From the NCBI RefSeq assembly GCF_044335535.1, contig NZ_JBIQVZ010000002.1, forward strand, positions 434,001-498,000: a stretch of 64,000 nt of DNA. The letters are read 5' to 3'. A program made the translations under genes and the position numbers. Each line of letters starts with the position of its first letter. Position 1 is the stretch's first letter. Positions 43,899 to 53,300 of the stretch are shown piece after piece. The notes beneath the pieces were generated by a model. That model was not told where the DNA came from. It saw only the letters and a list, made by a program, of their open reading frames with translations, and did not search any database. Origin of the DNA: Mariniflexile sp044335535 (GTDB lineage: Bacteria > Bacteroidota > Bacteroidia > Flavobacteriales > Flavobacteriaceae).

Positions 43899-45203
43899 CT
43901 ATATCACTTTAACTGACTTGGCATAAATATGTCTAATTTCCTCATTGGATGCTTCAATTTTCTTTTTTGCAACATCATAACTATCATGCACAGTCATTAG
44001 CCTATCTGCAATTTGAGAACCCGTAACATCCATGATTTCAAAAATCCAATCGTTGTATCCCAAATCGTAGTACATCTGCCCCTTAATGGTATCCTGTGGC
44101 TGGCGTAAATAAAAAGCTGGGGTTCCATTAGTTAAAGCTATAATGGGGGAGTGACACTCAAAACTAAGCACACTGTGAGCATCCTTATAAACAGAGGCAG
44201 CTTCATCTGGCATCCAATAGCCTCGTTTAACTACATAAGGTTTCACATCATCTGGTAAAGGATCTATTAGGAGTTCATCCATAATATCCACCTCATAAGT
44301 CATTTCCGGACAAACCAATACTTTATTGCCCGTTTCTCTCACCCACCGTATCATTACCTCCCGCAGTTTTGCATGGTCTTCTTCCATGTACTTTAAGTTT
44401 GTTTCATCTACATTTTTTATTCGTTCTTCTGACCATTTCCAATTGGTGAACTTGTAATAAGGTGCATAACGTAACCTTGGAATAACGCAAATAAATTTCT
44501 TTGGTTCTAAACCATTTTCTGATAAGAATGATTTTCCCTTCTTGTCATCCCGAATATCCATAAAAAAAGTAGCATCGGGCACAAATGAAACATGTTTTCC
44601 CGAGATACCATTTTTTGACAATACCTCTAAAGATGCTGTTTCTCGTGGATATATAAAGGAAGCTTTAAGAAGTAATTCTTTTAATGATTTGTTTACAGAT
44701 TGTATGGTAACTCCAAATATTCCAAATGGTTTTCCTGTAGCCTCTACCCAAGCCTCTAAATGTTTTTGACCTTGAACAGAAGGACCAGAACCATGAATCA
44801 TGATATCTGATTTCTCAAATGCTTCAAGCACCACATTAGTAGTTACTTTTTTGTTTTCATCTACATCCCCATAGATCACTTTAACATTAGGGAAATTTTT
44901 ATGGAGAAGTTCTTTTACAGGTTCTATTGCTACACTCCTTTTCCAAAGTATAATTTTGGCTTTTGGTAAAAAGGTTTGTAATACATTGATGATTCCTGGT
45001 GTATGGGCTATATCCCCAATATTGACATCCTGCCAGCCCGAAAGCAATAGGATTGTTTTACCTTTACCAAAACTTGCAAAGTCATCAACAGTCAACTTAT
45101 CAATATCCTTAAATTCCAACATAGCAGGAGTAATAAAGCCTGAGGATAACAAAACTGTTGCAATGGCTGGAATCGATCGTTTTATAAATTTTCTTCTTTT
45201 CAA
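43899..45203 (-). CDS. Polysaccharide pyruvyl transferase-family protein with Tat-like signal
   Basis: This 434-aa protein of the PF04230 type has a GT-B-like fold. Family marks are TILLLSGWQDVNIGD (glycine-rich start), IMIHGSGPSVQG, a FIYPRETASLEVL strand, and SFECHSPIIALTNGTPAFYL with the conserved His-Ser. Family members attach ketal pyruvate to cell-wall or capsule sugars in the cytoplasm. Here the N-terminus is MKRRKFIKRSIPAIATVLLSSG, a twin-arginine signal with RRKFIK, so it is probably exported. A transferase would lack a soluble donor outside the cytoplasm. A degradative or binding role in the PUL is therefore plausible but unproven. A truncated second copy lies at 48015-48267. Confidence 0.82.
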   Translation of the reverse strand: MKRRKFIKRSIPAIATVLLSSGFITPAMLEFKDIDKLTVDDFASFGKGKTILLLSGWQDVNIGDIAHTPGIINVLQTFLPKAKIILWKRSVAIEPVKELLHKNFPNVKVIYGDVDENKKVTTNVVLEAFEKSDIMIHGSGPSVQGQKHLEAWVEATGKPFGIFGVTIQSVNKSLKELLLKASFIYPRETASLEVLSKNGISGKHVSFVPDATFFMDIRDDKKGKSFLSENGLEPKKFICVIPRLRYAPYYKFTNWKWSEERIKNVDETNLKYMEEDHAKLREVMIRWVRETGNKVLVCPEMTYEVDIMDELLIDPLPDDVKPYVVKRGYWMPDEAASVYKDAHSVLSFECHSPIIALTNGTPAFYLRQPQDTIKGQMYYDLGYNDWIFEIMDVTGSQIADRLMTVHDSYDVAKKKIEASNEEIRHIYAKSVKVI

Positions 45204-45220
45204 TGTTAATGTGTATTTTA

Positions 45221-45391
45221 TTAATCAATCATAATTGTGAAATCTCCCTTTTCCACAAATCGTTCCATATTAATATCTCTGTGTTTTTTTCGTAAACGGG
45301 CTTTTTATCGCTCTAAATCTGTCATTTTGGGAGTACCATGTCCTGTAAAACTATTTGCTTCATAAGTTTTAAATTCTTTGTCGTACTTTTT
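45221..45391 (-). pseudogene. IS3-type OrfA remnant joined to a GH3 tail remnant
   Basis: One minus-strand frame of 57 codons, with an internal TAA, reads KKYDKEFK, then NSFTGHGTPKMTDLER, a stop, KARLRKKHRDINMER, and FVEKGDFTIMID before TAA. The first part has the order of IS3-family OrfA: a KxYxxEFK start, an F-x-G-x-G-x-P-K-x-T turn and an RLxKxxRDxxMER coiled segment, with the central helices deleted. The last part matches the end of the GH3 gene at 22093 (MERVVEKGSFTIMVDEM). The two families share MER at the seam, so recombination there may have made the join. It encodes nothing functional. Confidence 0.65.
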
Positions 45392-45514
45392 TCAATTTTG
45401 GTTCATGATTTTAAGTCAATGATTTTATTGATTAACTGAATGTCCAGTAAAATGTATCACTTCCAATTCTAACAACATATAGCCTCAAAGCATCTATATT
45501 TAAAATATCAATAT

Positions 45515-47536
45515 CTATTTTTTAATGAGTTTATAGATTTTTGACTTTTCATCTATCATAAAACTAACCAGATATATTCCCTGTCTTAACTGTGAGATGT
45601 CGATTTTAACAGAATGGCGACCAGGCTCGAATACACTTGCTTTCTTCAATAAAACAAGTTTGCCTGACACTGAACTTATCTTGTATTCAAAAGAGATAAG
45701 CTTGTCTGGTTCCAATTCAACGAAGAATTCATTAATTGCAGGATTTGGGGATATAGAAATAATTTCCGGTACTTGACTAAAAATGTCTAATGCCAATGTA
45801 GTATCTGTCAATTTCAAGTAGTCAAGCCCCAGTTTCGCCTGATTAGACAGGGGGTCTCTTCCTATACAAACAAAGCTAAAGCTGTGTTCCCCTGCGGTGA
45901 GTGTTACTGCACCTAAATCTACTTCTGAATAAAGGGTTCCGGAGCCTTCTGAATAACAATTTATCTCTCCTCCCTGGTCAACATCATCTATTTTCAACTG
46001 ATAGATTCCCCGGTTATCCCGGGTAGTAATCATGGCCTTAATATTAAAAGTGCCCGCTTCTGATACATTGATCGAATATGTCGCATAACTTCCTTCAAAG
46101 TTTTCAGAAGGTGGGCCTAAAAGACTATACGAACCATTACTTGCATTCACATCCTCAGGATTCTTAATGGTGGAGGCGGCATCCGAACTAACTGTTAATA
46201 ATTCTGCCTCGTAAACCGTGAATTCTCCTCCAGAGATAATGTCATAACTCCCGGAGATAACAAGACTCTCCCTATTTTCAGAATTATATGCAATCGTTTT
46301 AAGGATTGTACTTTCACTAATACTAATAGGGGCAGAATAAATTGTACCGTAGCTTTTACTTGGATTGCTACCATCAGTAGTGTAGCGAATTGTTACTCCC
46401 TGACTATCTGAAGAAATCATAACCAGTTGTGTATCCGAATATGTTCCCGGACTTGGGCTAAAAATAGGTTGTGGCAATAAAATTACATAATCGGCGCTGG
46501 TAATAGAGCTATTGTCCATGTCGGCTTTATAGGCAATTGCTTTTAAAGTGGTAGTAGCACTAATTGTAACAGGAGAAGAATAAATTATCCCGTTGGTTTT
46601 GCTGGGTTCACTGCCATCAATAGTATAGCGGATTGTAGCCCCTTCGGTGCCCGTGGTGATGCCAACAGATTGTGAATCGAAATAATTTCCGGTAGGAACA
46701 CTAAATACAGGAGTAGCAACTCTTGTTTCATTATTTTTAGGCGCAACGTCCGCGTAACTACCTCCTTCACCCTTCCAAATACGGTAAGCATCGTATAACA
46801 ATTCTCCAGCCACGCTCTCGTTTCCAGTACCATAATACATTCCAATTTTCTGATATTGTTGGGTAGTCCTTAATCGTCCGCCTCTATCATATCTGTAAAC
46901 TGTAGGACCAGTAATATCTACTACTTTTTCTTCATTCATCCACACCTCAATAAAGCCAGTTTCATCCAACGCATAATTAAAATGAAGCACAAAATCATAC
47001 CAAGTACCAACAGAGTAGCCTTTAGTAACACTTTGAGTACCCCACCCTGCACTATCTGACCCCGGGATTACATCCACATTGGAAGCATTTGTTGATGTTC
47101 TTATTTCCAAGTTTTTGTCGTCTATGATTTTAATGGTGAAGGAATTGGGACCGGAACCAAATTCGTCCCATTGCATTGGAATTGAATGGTGCTGACAAAT
47201 GACTCCGTAGCCATAAGTTGGTTGAACTATGCGTAAACTAAAACCGACCCAATATTCGGTTCCCCAGTCAAACTGACCAAAACCGTCATTTATCACCAGT
47301 TCACTGCGCTTATCCCCTGCTACGGGCAAAAAACGGATGGATTTGATTCCTTCTCTACTCATGTCAGTAAAGCTATAATTTGCGGGAGCCGGTTTCCATG
47401 CATCAATTCCGTCTTCGAAGCCTTCCTCAAAAATGAGTTGTGCCTGAGAAGTATAAAACGACAACAATATGAACAATATATTAATGGAATATAATCGAAA
47501 ATTGTTTGTTAAACATTTGAAATTTGTTTTTTTCAT
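45515..47536 (-). CDS. Heparin-lyase-I-like lyase with chitobiase-type, CBM-like and T9SS sorting domains
   Basis: This 673-aa secreted multidomain enzyme has a signal peptide (ILFILLSFYTSQA). The N-terminal jelly roll (about 33-270) is of the Polysacc_lyase type: LIFEEGFEDGIDAW, DKRSELVINDGFG, WVGFSLRIVQP and LLYDAYRIWKGEGG. Two chitobiase/beta-hexosaminidase C-terminal-like repeats follow (about 280-355 and 365-440), each with TIRYTxDGSxPSK. A CBM6-like beta-sandwich spans about 450-570. A Por-type sorting domain ends the protein (ISPNPAINEFFVEL, RQGIYLVSFMIDEKSKIYKLIKK). It is therefore probably attached to or released at the cell surface by T9SS and makes the first cuts. Flanked on both sides by gene remnants. 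Confidence 0.82.
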   Translation of the reverse strand: MKKTNFKCLTNNFRLYSINILFILLSFYTSQAQLIFEEGFEDGIDAWKPAPANYSFTDMSREGIKSIRFLPVAGDKRSELVINDGFGQFDWGTEYWVGFSLRIVQPTYGYGVICQHHSIPMQWDEFGSGPNSFTIKIIDDKNLEIRTSTNASNVDVIPGSDSAGWGTQSVTKGYSVGTWYDFVLHFNYALDETGFIEVWMNEEKVVDITGPTVYRYDRGGRLRTTQQYQKIGMYYGTGNESVAGELLYDAYRIWKGEGGSYADVAPKNNETRVATPVFSVPTGNYFDSQSVGITTGTEGATIRYTIDGSEPSKTNGIIYSSPVTISATTTLKAIAYKADMDNSSITSADYVILLPQPIFSPSPGTYSDTQLVMISSDSQGVTIRYTTDGSNPSKSYGTIYSAPISISESTILKTIAYNSENRESLVISGSYDIISGGEFTVYEAELLTVSSDAASTIKNPEDVNASNGSYSLLGPPSENFEGSYATYSINVSEAGTFNIKAMITTRDNRGIYQLKIDDVDQGGEINCYSEGSGTLYSEVDLGAVTLTAGEHSFSFVCIGRDPLSNQAKLGLDYLKLTDTTLALDIFSQVPEIISISPNPAINEFFVELEPDKLISFEYKISSVSGKLVLLKKASVFEPGRHSVKIDISQLRQGIYLVSFMIDEKSKIYKLIKK

Positions 47537-47689
47537 AACTACTTTTTTTTGTTAACGTTAATTGAAAAAGTCATTTGTGCTTTGATTATTTTTATTCTCC
47601 TTATTTGTGATTTTATTACATTATATTTAATAATAAGTGTTTAACCAGTTACTAACAAGACACCAATCATTCTACAATAATCGAATCAC

Positions 47690-48009
47690 CATGTAGTTAA
47701 ATACTTTCTAATTTTAAATTCGCTATATTTTTCGAAATTAAAAATGTAATATTGATTGATTAGTCCGACTATTTAGTATATAAACCTCATTACTATTATT
47801 CAACTTTATAATAGCTTCATTTCAATAATCACTATTTAATTATGAAACTATACTACATCAATTCTATCGCCTTGTTCAATAGTTTACGAATATCCTTCTT
47901 CGTTATTAATTGTATCCTCGAACCAGGCATTCTTTAGGTGTGAAATATCTAATCCGTTTTTGGATGTAGAGTTTGTGTTTACTAAATAAAAACCGTCAAC
48001 AGGTGCTAC
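47690..48009 (-). pseudogene. C-terminal remnant of a GH28 gene
   Basis: About 106 minus-strand codons with several stops match the last quarter of GH28 copy A (18930-20426). Aligned pieces are APVDGFYLVNTNSTSKNGL against APVEGLSIVNSNFTSKNG, TIEQGDRIDV against TIDNGETVDI, and NEAIIKLNNSNEVYI against NEAIIKLSNSNDIYI. The first motif begins immediately next to the truncated pyruvyl transferase start (48015). The catalytic part is absent. It is a relic of a lost GH28 gene that lay upstream of the lyase gene. Confidence 0.88.
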
Positions 48010-48014
48010 TTACT

Positions 48015-48267
48015 TCTGATAAAAAGGTTTGCAATACATTCAATAATCCCGGAGTATGAGCTATATCTCCAATATTAACATCTTGCCAACCAGAAAGAAG
48101 CAATATGGTTTTCCCTTTACCTAGTCTATTGAAATGAAATCTGTACTTTCAGGATTAGTAAGGTTAAGAGCAGACAATAGTGTTGGCTTTAAAAGTCCTG
48201 ATCCTACCATTACTGCTCCAACTACTGGAACAGTTTTCTTTATAAATCTTCTTCTATTCAATTGCAT
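48015..48267 (-). pseudogene. N-terminal remnant of a second pyruvyl transferase-like gene
   Basis: From an ATG at 48267 the frame reads MQLNRRRFIKKTVPVVG, a Tat-like signal as in the intact gene at 43899. A stop and a frameshift follow, after which GKGKTILLLSGWQDVN, IGDIAHTPG and NVLQTFL match the intact protein almost residue for residue. The homology ends at about 48015, where GH28 sequence takes over. The rest of the gene is gone, so a deletion fused the start of this gene to the end of a GH28 gene. Confidence 0.9.
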
Positions 48268-48277
48268 ATTATTTTAA

Positions 48278-48310
48278 GCATTCTGTAAACAGTTATTGTT
48301 CACAGAATGC
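48278..48310. terminator. Hairpin downstream of susD
   Basis: GCATTCTGTAAAC (48278-48290) and GTTCACAGAATGC (48298-48310) pair over 13 positions with one mismatch around a 7-nt loop. It lies just upstream of the truncated pyruvyl transferase start and about 170 nt after the susD stop. There is no strong T tract, so it may protect or pause mRNA rather than terminate it. Confidence 0.5.
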
Positions 48311-48333
48311 CTTATTGTATATCAAATATTTGT

Positions 48334-48462
48334 AAAAAAAATTAGTGTGGAACGGTGCATCAGTTCATCAATTAAAAAACTAAACTAGCTATTAACCTTT
48401 TTCTATTAAAATTCGCAATTGATTCTTTATCTTAAAATAGAACTATGCACCGACCACTAACT
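48334..48462 (-). terminator. Long inverted repeat with T8 after susD
   Basis: On the minus strand, arms at 48462-48440 and 48366-48344 pair over about 20 positions with small bulges; GGTGCAT and ATGCACC are the cores. Eight T residues (48341-48334) follow the second arm. The loop is about 73 nt, longer than usual for an intrinsic terminator. It starts about 20 nt after the susD stop, where a partial terminator would lower expression of the downstream enzyme genes relative to susCD. Confidence 0.55.
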
Positions 48463-48480
48463 CACTCTTGACCAACTTAA

Positions 48481-50292
48481 TTATTCTCCCCAACCAGGGT
48501 TCTGGTCTATATTAGGATTTAGTACAATTTGATTTGAAGGTATTGGATACAAATAATAATAATCCGGAAATGCAGGAGGTGCGCCAAAATAGGATATATA
48601 ACCCTCAGAAGCTCCATTTTGGATAGGTATTTTATCATTGTAATCACTGGATACTATATACATTCCAAGTTTTTCTTTAGCAGCATAAGCACCCATTTTT
48701 TTCCAACGGCGTAAATCATTAAATCTAAAGTTTTCACACATCAGCTCAACAGCTCTTTCCCTTCTTATTTCCCATAAAACAGGATCAACAGTTGGGTCTC
48801 TTGACGGGTCAAAACCAGCATCTATATTGGATACGACCATATTTGCTACATGTCCTCTAGCTCTTAATTTGTTAATGGTTACATCGGCTACAGACTGATT
48901 AAATTCGCCTAATTCCCATTTTGCTTCGGCATAGTTTAGCAATACTTCTCCCATTCTAAAAATAGGAGCATCCGTACTATGTTGTCTTATATCATTATCT
49001 CTATTATAATATTTCCATAGTCTATAGCCTGTTCTGGTAACCATGTTACTATTTCCTTCATTATATTCACTAAAATGGGGAGCAGTATTTAATATGCCTC
49101 CTGTAGCCTGTCTTTCTGGCAAAAACTTGTGTGTTTCATCAGATATTGAAGCCATTAAATCTATGTATTCTCTTTCTTGAGGATTGGAAGTGTATTCAAA
49201 AGCCTTTGAGTTTCCTGACACTGGATTAACCCTATATGGAGGTGTAACTGTGTAATAAAGTCTATAATCACGATTTCTAAACTCATCATAAGGGTTCATT
49301 TCCCCATCAAAAAGAGGACTTGTATATCTACTCTGACCATCTTGCATCAAGTATAAATTCACAGCACTTTTAGTTAAATCCCATCCCACTGTAGCAGTTG
49401 GACTTCTAAAATAAAACGTTAAATCATGTTGAAGTACACCAACTTCATATTGCTTATATAATATGATGCCAGGAATACTACTTAAATCTTCAGAATTAAA
49501 TAATTCATCATAATTAGGATGTATATTTGGATATGAGTCAATAAGTTCTTGTGCTGCATTGGCACTCGCTCTTAAATAAGTATCTTCTCCACCTAAACCA
49601 TGATATTTACGCCATGTGCCTTCATGCAGACCAAATCGTGATAGTAATACCCGAACAGCATCTTTTCCAATTCTATTTTCAGGAATACCGTTAGTACCTG
49701 GCTCTAAAATATGCTCTTCAGCATACAGTAAGTCTTCCAAAACGTGCGCCGCTACCTCATTTCTTGGTGTTCTGCTTGCATATAAAACATCTTCATCTGC
49801 ATCTGATACAACTTTATCTATCCATGGCACATCTCCAAAAGTTAAAAGCTTCTCATGATAATCAAGTGCTCTGAAAAAATAGCCCACACTTCTCCAATGA
49901 TTTATTTGAACATCGGTCATACCTGATTTTTCAATATTCTCTAACATTAAATTTACACGTCTTATTGTTGAAAAATTCCATACGCCAGAATTCGTTGGAA
50001 CCGTAATTCTATCCCATAACCAATCTGAACCTTGTGGGGAAGAATTATCAAGGAGAAGATCTCCATTAAACTCGCTATAAAAAGTTTCTCTATGCTTATC
50101 GTAACCGTCAAATAAGCCATAAAAACCTAACGCATATGCTTGTGTACTAGCAAAATTTGCAAAGGCATTTGTTTCTGAAAATGAAAGCTTTGGCTCTGCA
50201 TCCAATGTATCCTTTATACAACTTGCAAAAAGCAAGGTTGAAAAGACTAAAAACAAACTGAATAGTCTATTAAAATTATTATATTTATTCAT
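48481..50292 (-). CDS. SusD/RagB-family outer-membrane glycan-binding lipoprotein
   Basis: This surface lipoprotein forms the lid over the SusC channel and binds the glycan. It has 603 aa. The lipobox is LLFASC (Cys25). The N-terminal helical part with TPR-like repeats includes SGVWNFSTIRRVNLMLENI and HWRSVGYFFRALDY, and the C-terminal SusD signature includes RMGEVLLNYAEAKWELGE, IRRERAVELMCENFRFNDL and YLYPIPSNQ. It lies 10 bp after susC, the standard pairing. Aromatic residues are frequent, as expected for sugar binding, but the exact site is not visible. Confidence 0.96.
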   Translation of the reverse strand: MNKYNNFNRLFSLFLVFSTLLFASCIKDTLDAEPKLSFSETNAFANFASTQAYALGFYGLFDGYDKHRETFYSEFNGDLLLDNSSPQGSDWLWDRITVPTNSGVWNFSTIRRVNLMLENIEKSGMTDVQINHWRSVGYFFRALDYHEKLLTFGDVPWIDKVVSDADEDVLYASRTPRNEVAAHVLEDLLYAEEHILEPGTNGIPENRIGKDAVRVLLSRFGLHEGTWRKYHGLGGEDTYLRASANAAQELIDSYPNIHPNYDELFNSEDLSSIPGIILYKQYEVGVLQHDLTFYFRSPTATVGWDLTKSAVNLYLMQDGQSRYTSPLFDGEMNPYDEFRNRDYRLYYTVTPPYRVNPVSGNSKAFEYTSNPQEREYIDLMASISDETHKFLPERQATGGILNTAPHFSEYNEGNSNMVTRTGYRLWKYYNRDNDIRQHSTDAPIFRMGEVLLNYAEAKWELGEFNQSVADVTINKLRARGHVANMVVSNIDAGFDPSRDPTVDPVLWEIRRERAVELMCENFRFNDLRRWKKMGAYAAKEKLGMYIVSSDYNDKIPIQNGASEGYISYFGAPPAFPDYYYLYPIPSNQIVLNPNIDQNPGWGE

Positions 50293-50302
50293 AGTATTTT
50301 TT

Positions 50303-53300
50303 TTAAAAAGTTATATTTACACCTGCACTAATGTTCTTTAAATACGGGTAATTACCCTCTTTACCAGTTACCAAATCTAGTTCTGGATCAATTCCATCAG
50401 GAAAATGGTCAAAATTTAAGAGATTCTCTCCTGTAACAAACACTCTAAAATTTGAAACCTTAAGACTATTCATTAATTTCTCAGGTAAAGTATAACCAAG
50501 TGTAATATTCTTTAATCTTAAATAAGCACCATTCTTTAAATACTTGGTTTGAACAGATCTGTTTGTTTTATAATTACCTTTTCCATTCACATAGTTTCTA
50601 GGATAAAAAGCATCTGTGTTCTCTGGTGTCCAATAGTCTAATTGATGCTTGTAAACAGTTGTGAATTGGTGTGGTAAAGGGAAATCTTCTACGCCACCCA
50701 TCCAAACATCTCTTTTACCAACTCCTTGAAGGAAAACACTAAAATCAAAGTTTTTATAATCGGCTGTTGCAGTAATACCATATTGATATCTTCTAGAATC
50801 GTTTCCTATAATACGCAGGTCGCCTGGGTCTTCCAAAGTTTTATTACCTTGCCATATTTGACCATCTCCATCAAGATCTACATATCTAACATCTCCAGGG
50901 TTTGGTTTTTCTTTTCTAAATGGTGCTATACCATCTAAAAGTGTTCCTCCTGTAAGATTATCATTTAGTGTACCTGGCTCAAAATCATCCACTGTAAAAA
51001 AACCATCAGTGGTATAGCCCCAAATTTCTCCAATAGTTTGATCCACATAATATCGGTTAATAAGCCCTGACTCATTATTGTATTTAGTGATTTTAGTTTG
51101 AGAATCAAAAACATTAAAGCCTAAGCTATATTTAAAGTCTCCTATATTATCTCTAAAAGTAACACTCAACTCCCAACCTTTAGTAGAAAGGTCTGCAACA
51201 TTGCTTAAAGGAGCGCTCCCACCAAGTACTGCTGGCAATTCGGCGCCTGGCGCCAACATATCAAGTGTTTCTCTTTCATACCAATCAAAGGTTGTTTGTA
51301 ACTTATTATCAAAAAAACCAAGATCCACTCCAAAGTCTAAAGTTCTCACCGTTTCCCAAGTAAAGGAATTACTCACCAAATTTGGAGACTTAATACTTAC
51401 ACCAAGTGCCCCTGTTTGTGTATTGATCCAATTGGTTTCATATGGATTCATTGTTGGTAGATATGGATAATTATTTGAAAATCGATCTTTCTTCTTTTTA
51501 CTCAAATCTTGATTCCCAATTTCCCCATAAGAAACGCGTAATTTAAAGTTTGAAACAATCGGTTTAAGCGTACTCATAAAATCTTCTTCAGACACTCTCC
51601 AACCAGCACTTGCTGATGGGAAATAGCCAAATCGTTTACCTTTTGCAAATCTTGAAGAACCATCATAACGTCCATTCAACTCAAAAAGATATTTATCTTT
51701 ATACGAATAATTAAAACGAGAGAAAAAACCAACTACGCCGTAATCCGAATAAAAGTCAGAGGCGTTAACAAGACCAATCCCAGTACTTAAACCAGGTAAA
51801 TCTGGAGAAAGAAGTACTTGTCTATCTGCATCAAACCGTTTTAATTGGTTATATTCTTGATTATACCCCAATAAAAGCTTAAAACTGTGGTCTCCTAAAT
51901 CCTTACCAAAACTCCCATAAATATTCACAGCACTATAGACTTCTCTTGAATTTGCGGTATAATAACTTGATTTATTAGCGTTATATTCATTATAATCAAA
52001 TGATTTAGGGTGAATAAATGATGGCGTGTATGAAGGTGTTTCTTTATTATTAATAGAACTTTGATAGGTATACTCTGCGTTTACAGAAAAATCTTCAGTA
52101 AAATCATAAGTTAGCTTACCAAACAATCTAACAACTTGATCGTATGCTTTAGATACTGGAGATAAAAGTACTCTATTAGCAGGTGTTCCATAAGGTGCTA
52201 ATTCCCCGGATTCTAACATACCATAACCTGATGGTATCGCCGAATAAAAGTTAACAGCATCTTTATATAACTGTTTCCATGCCCCACTTACAGGATCCTT
52301 TCTCAATGCATTTTTATACAATGAATTCACTGTAAAGTTTAACTTTGACGTTAAGTCAGTTGAAATAAAAGTATTAAGGTTGTACCTCCTATAAGTATCT
52401 TTCTTTCCTACCATAATACCATCTTCATCCGTAACGCCAAAAGACACTCTATAAGTGGTTGATTCAGACCCTCCATTTACTGAAATGTTATGCAATTGTT
52501 GAAACCCTGCTTGGTCTAAAAAATCACCTATCACATCAGTGCTACGAACGGTATATTTCAAACCGGAATCCTCCGTTATAATCCCATCTGGATATGCTGA
52601 AGGATTTGCTTCGTATTGATCAATATATCCTAACCAAGTATCAACATTCTGATTCCCAAAATTGGTATAGCCCCAATCTTGAAGAGCTGTTACAAATTCT
52701 CTAGGAGAAGCTTTCTCTAAAATAGTACTAGCCCTATTCCATCCTATAGTACTTGAGTAATTAAATTTAGGCGCTTGATTCTTTTTGCCTTTTTTAGTTG
52801 TGATTAATACCACACCAAATGCAGCTCTTGCCCCATAAATTGATGCTGATGATGCATCTTTTAAAACAGATACATTTTCAATGTCCCTAGGATTGACATC
52901 ATTCAAATCCATAGGAACATTATCTACCAAAACAAGCGGCTCACCACCATTAATGGAAGTAAAACCGCGAATATTAATATCTACATCTTTCCCTGGTTGT
53001 CCTGAACCGTAGGTTATTTGAAGACCAGGAACGCTTCCTTGAAGTGCTTTTCCTGCGTCACTAACAGGTCTATCTCCCAAGACCTCATCCATTTTCACAG
53101 AGCTAACCGCTCCAGTTAAGTTTACCTTTTTTTGCGTACCATAACCCACAACAACGACCTCGTCCAAACTAGAAGCATTTTCCGATAAAACAACTTCAAT
53201 GTTGTTTTTACCAGTAACAGAAATTTCTTTGGTAAAATAACCTATATATGAAATAACAAGGACTGCATTTGCATTGGCTACATCCAAAGAGAATTTGCCA

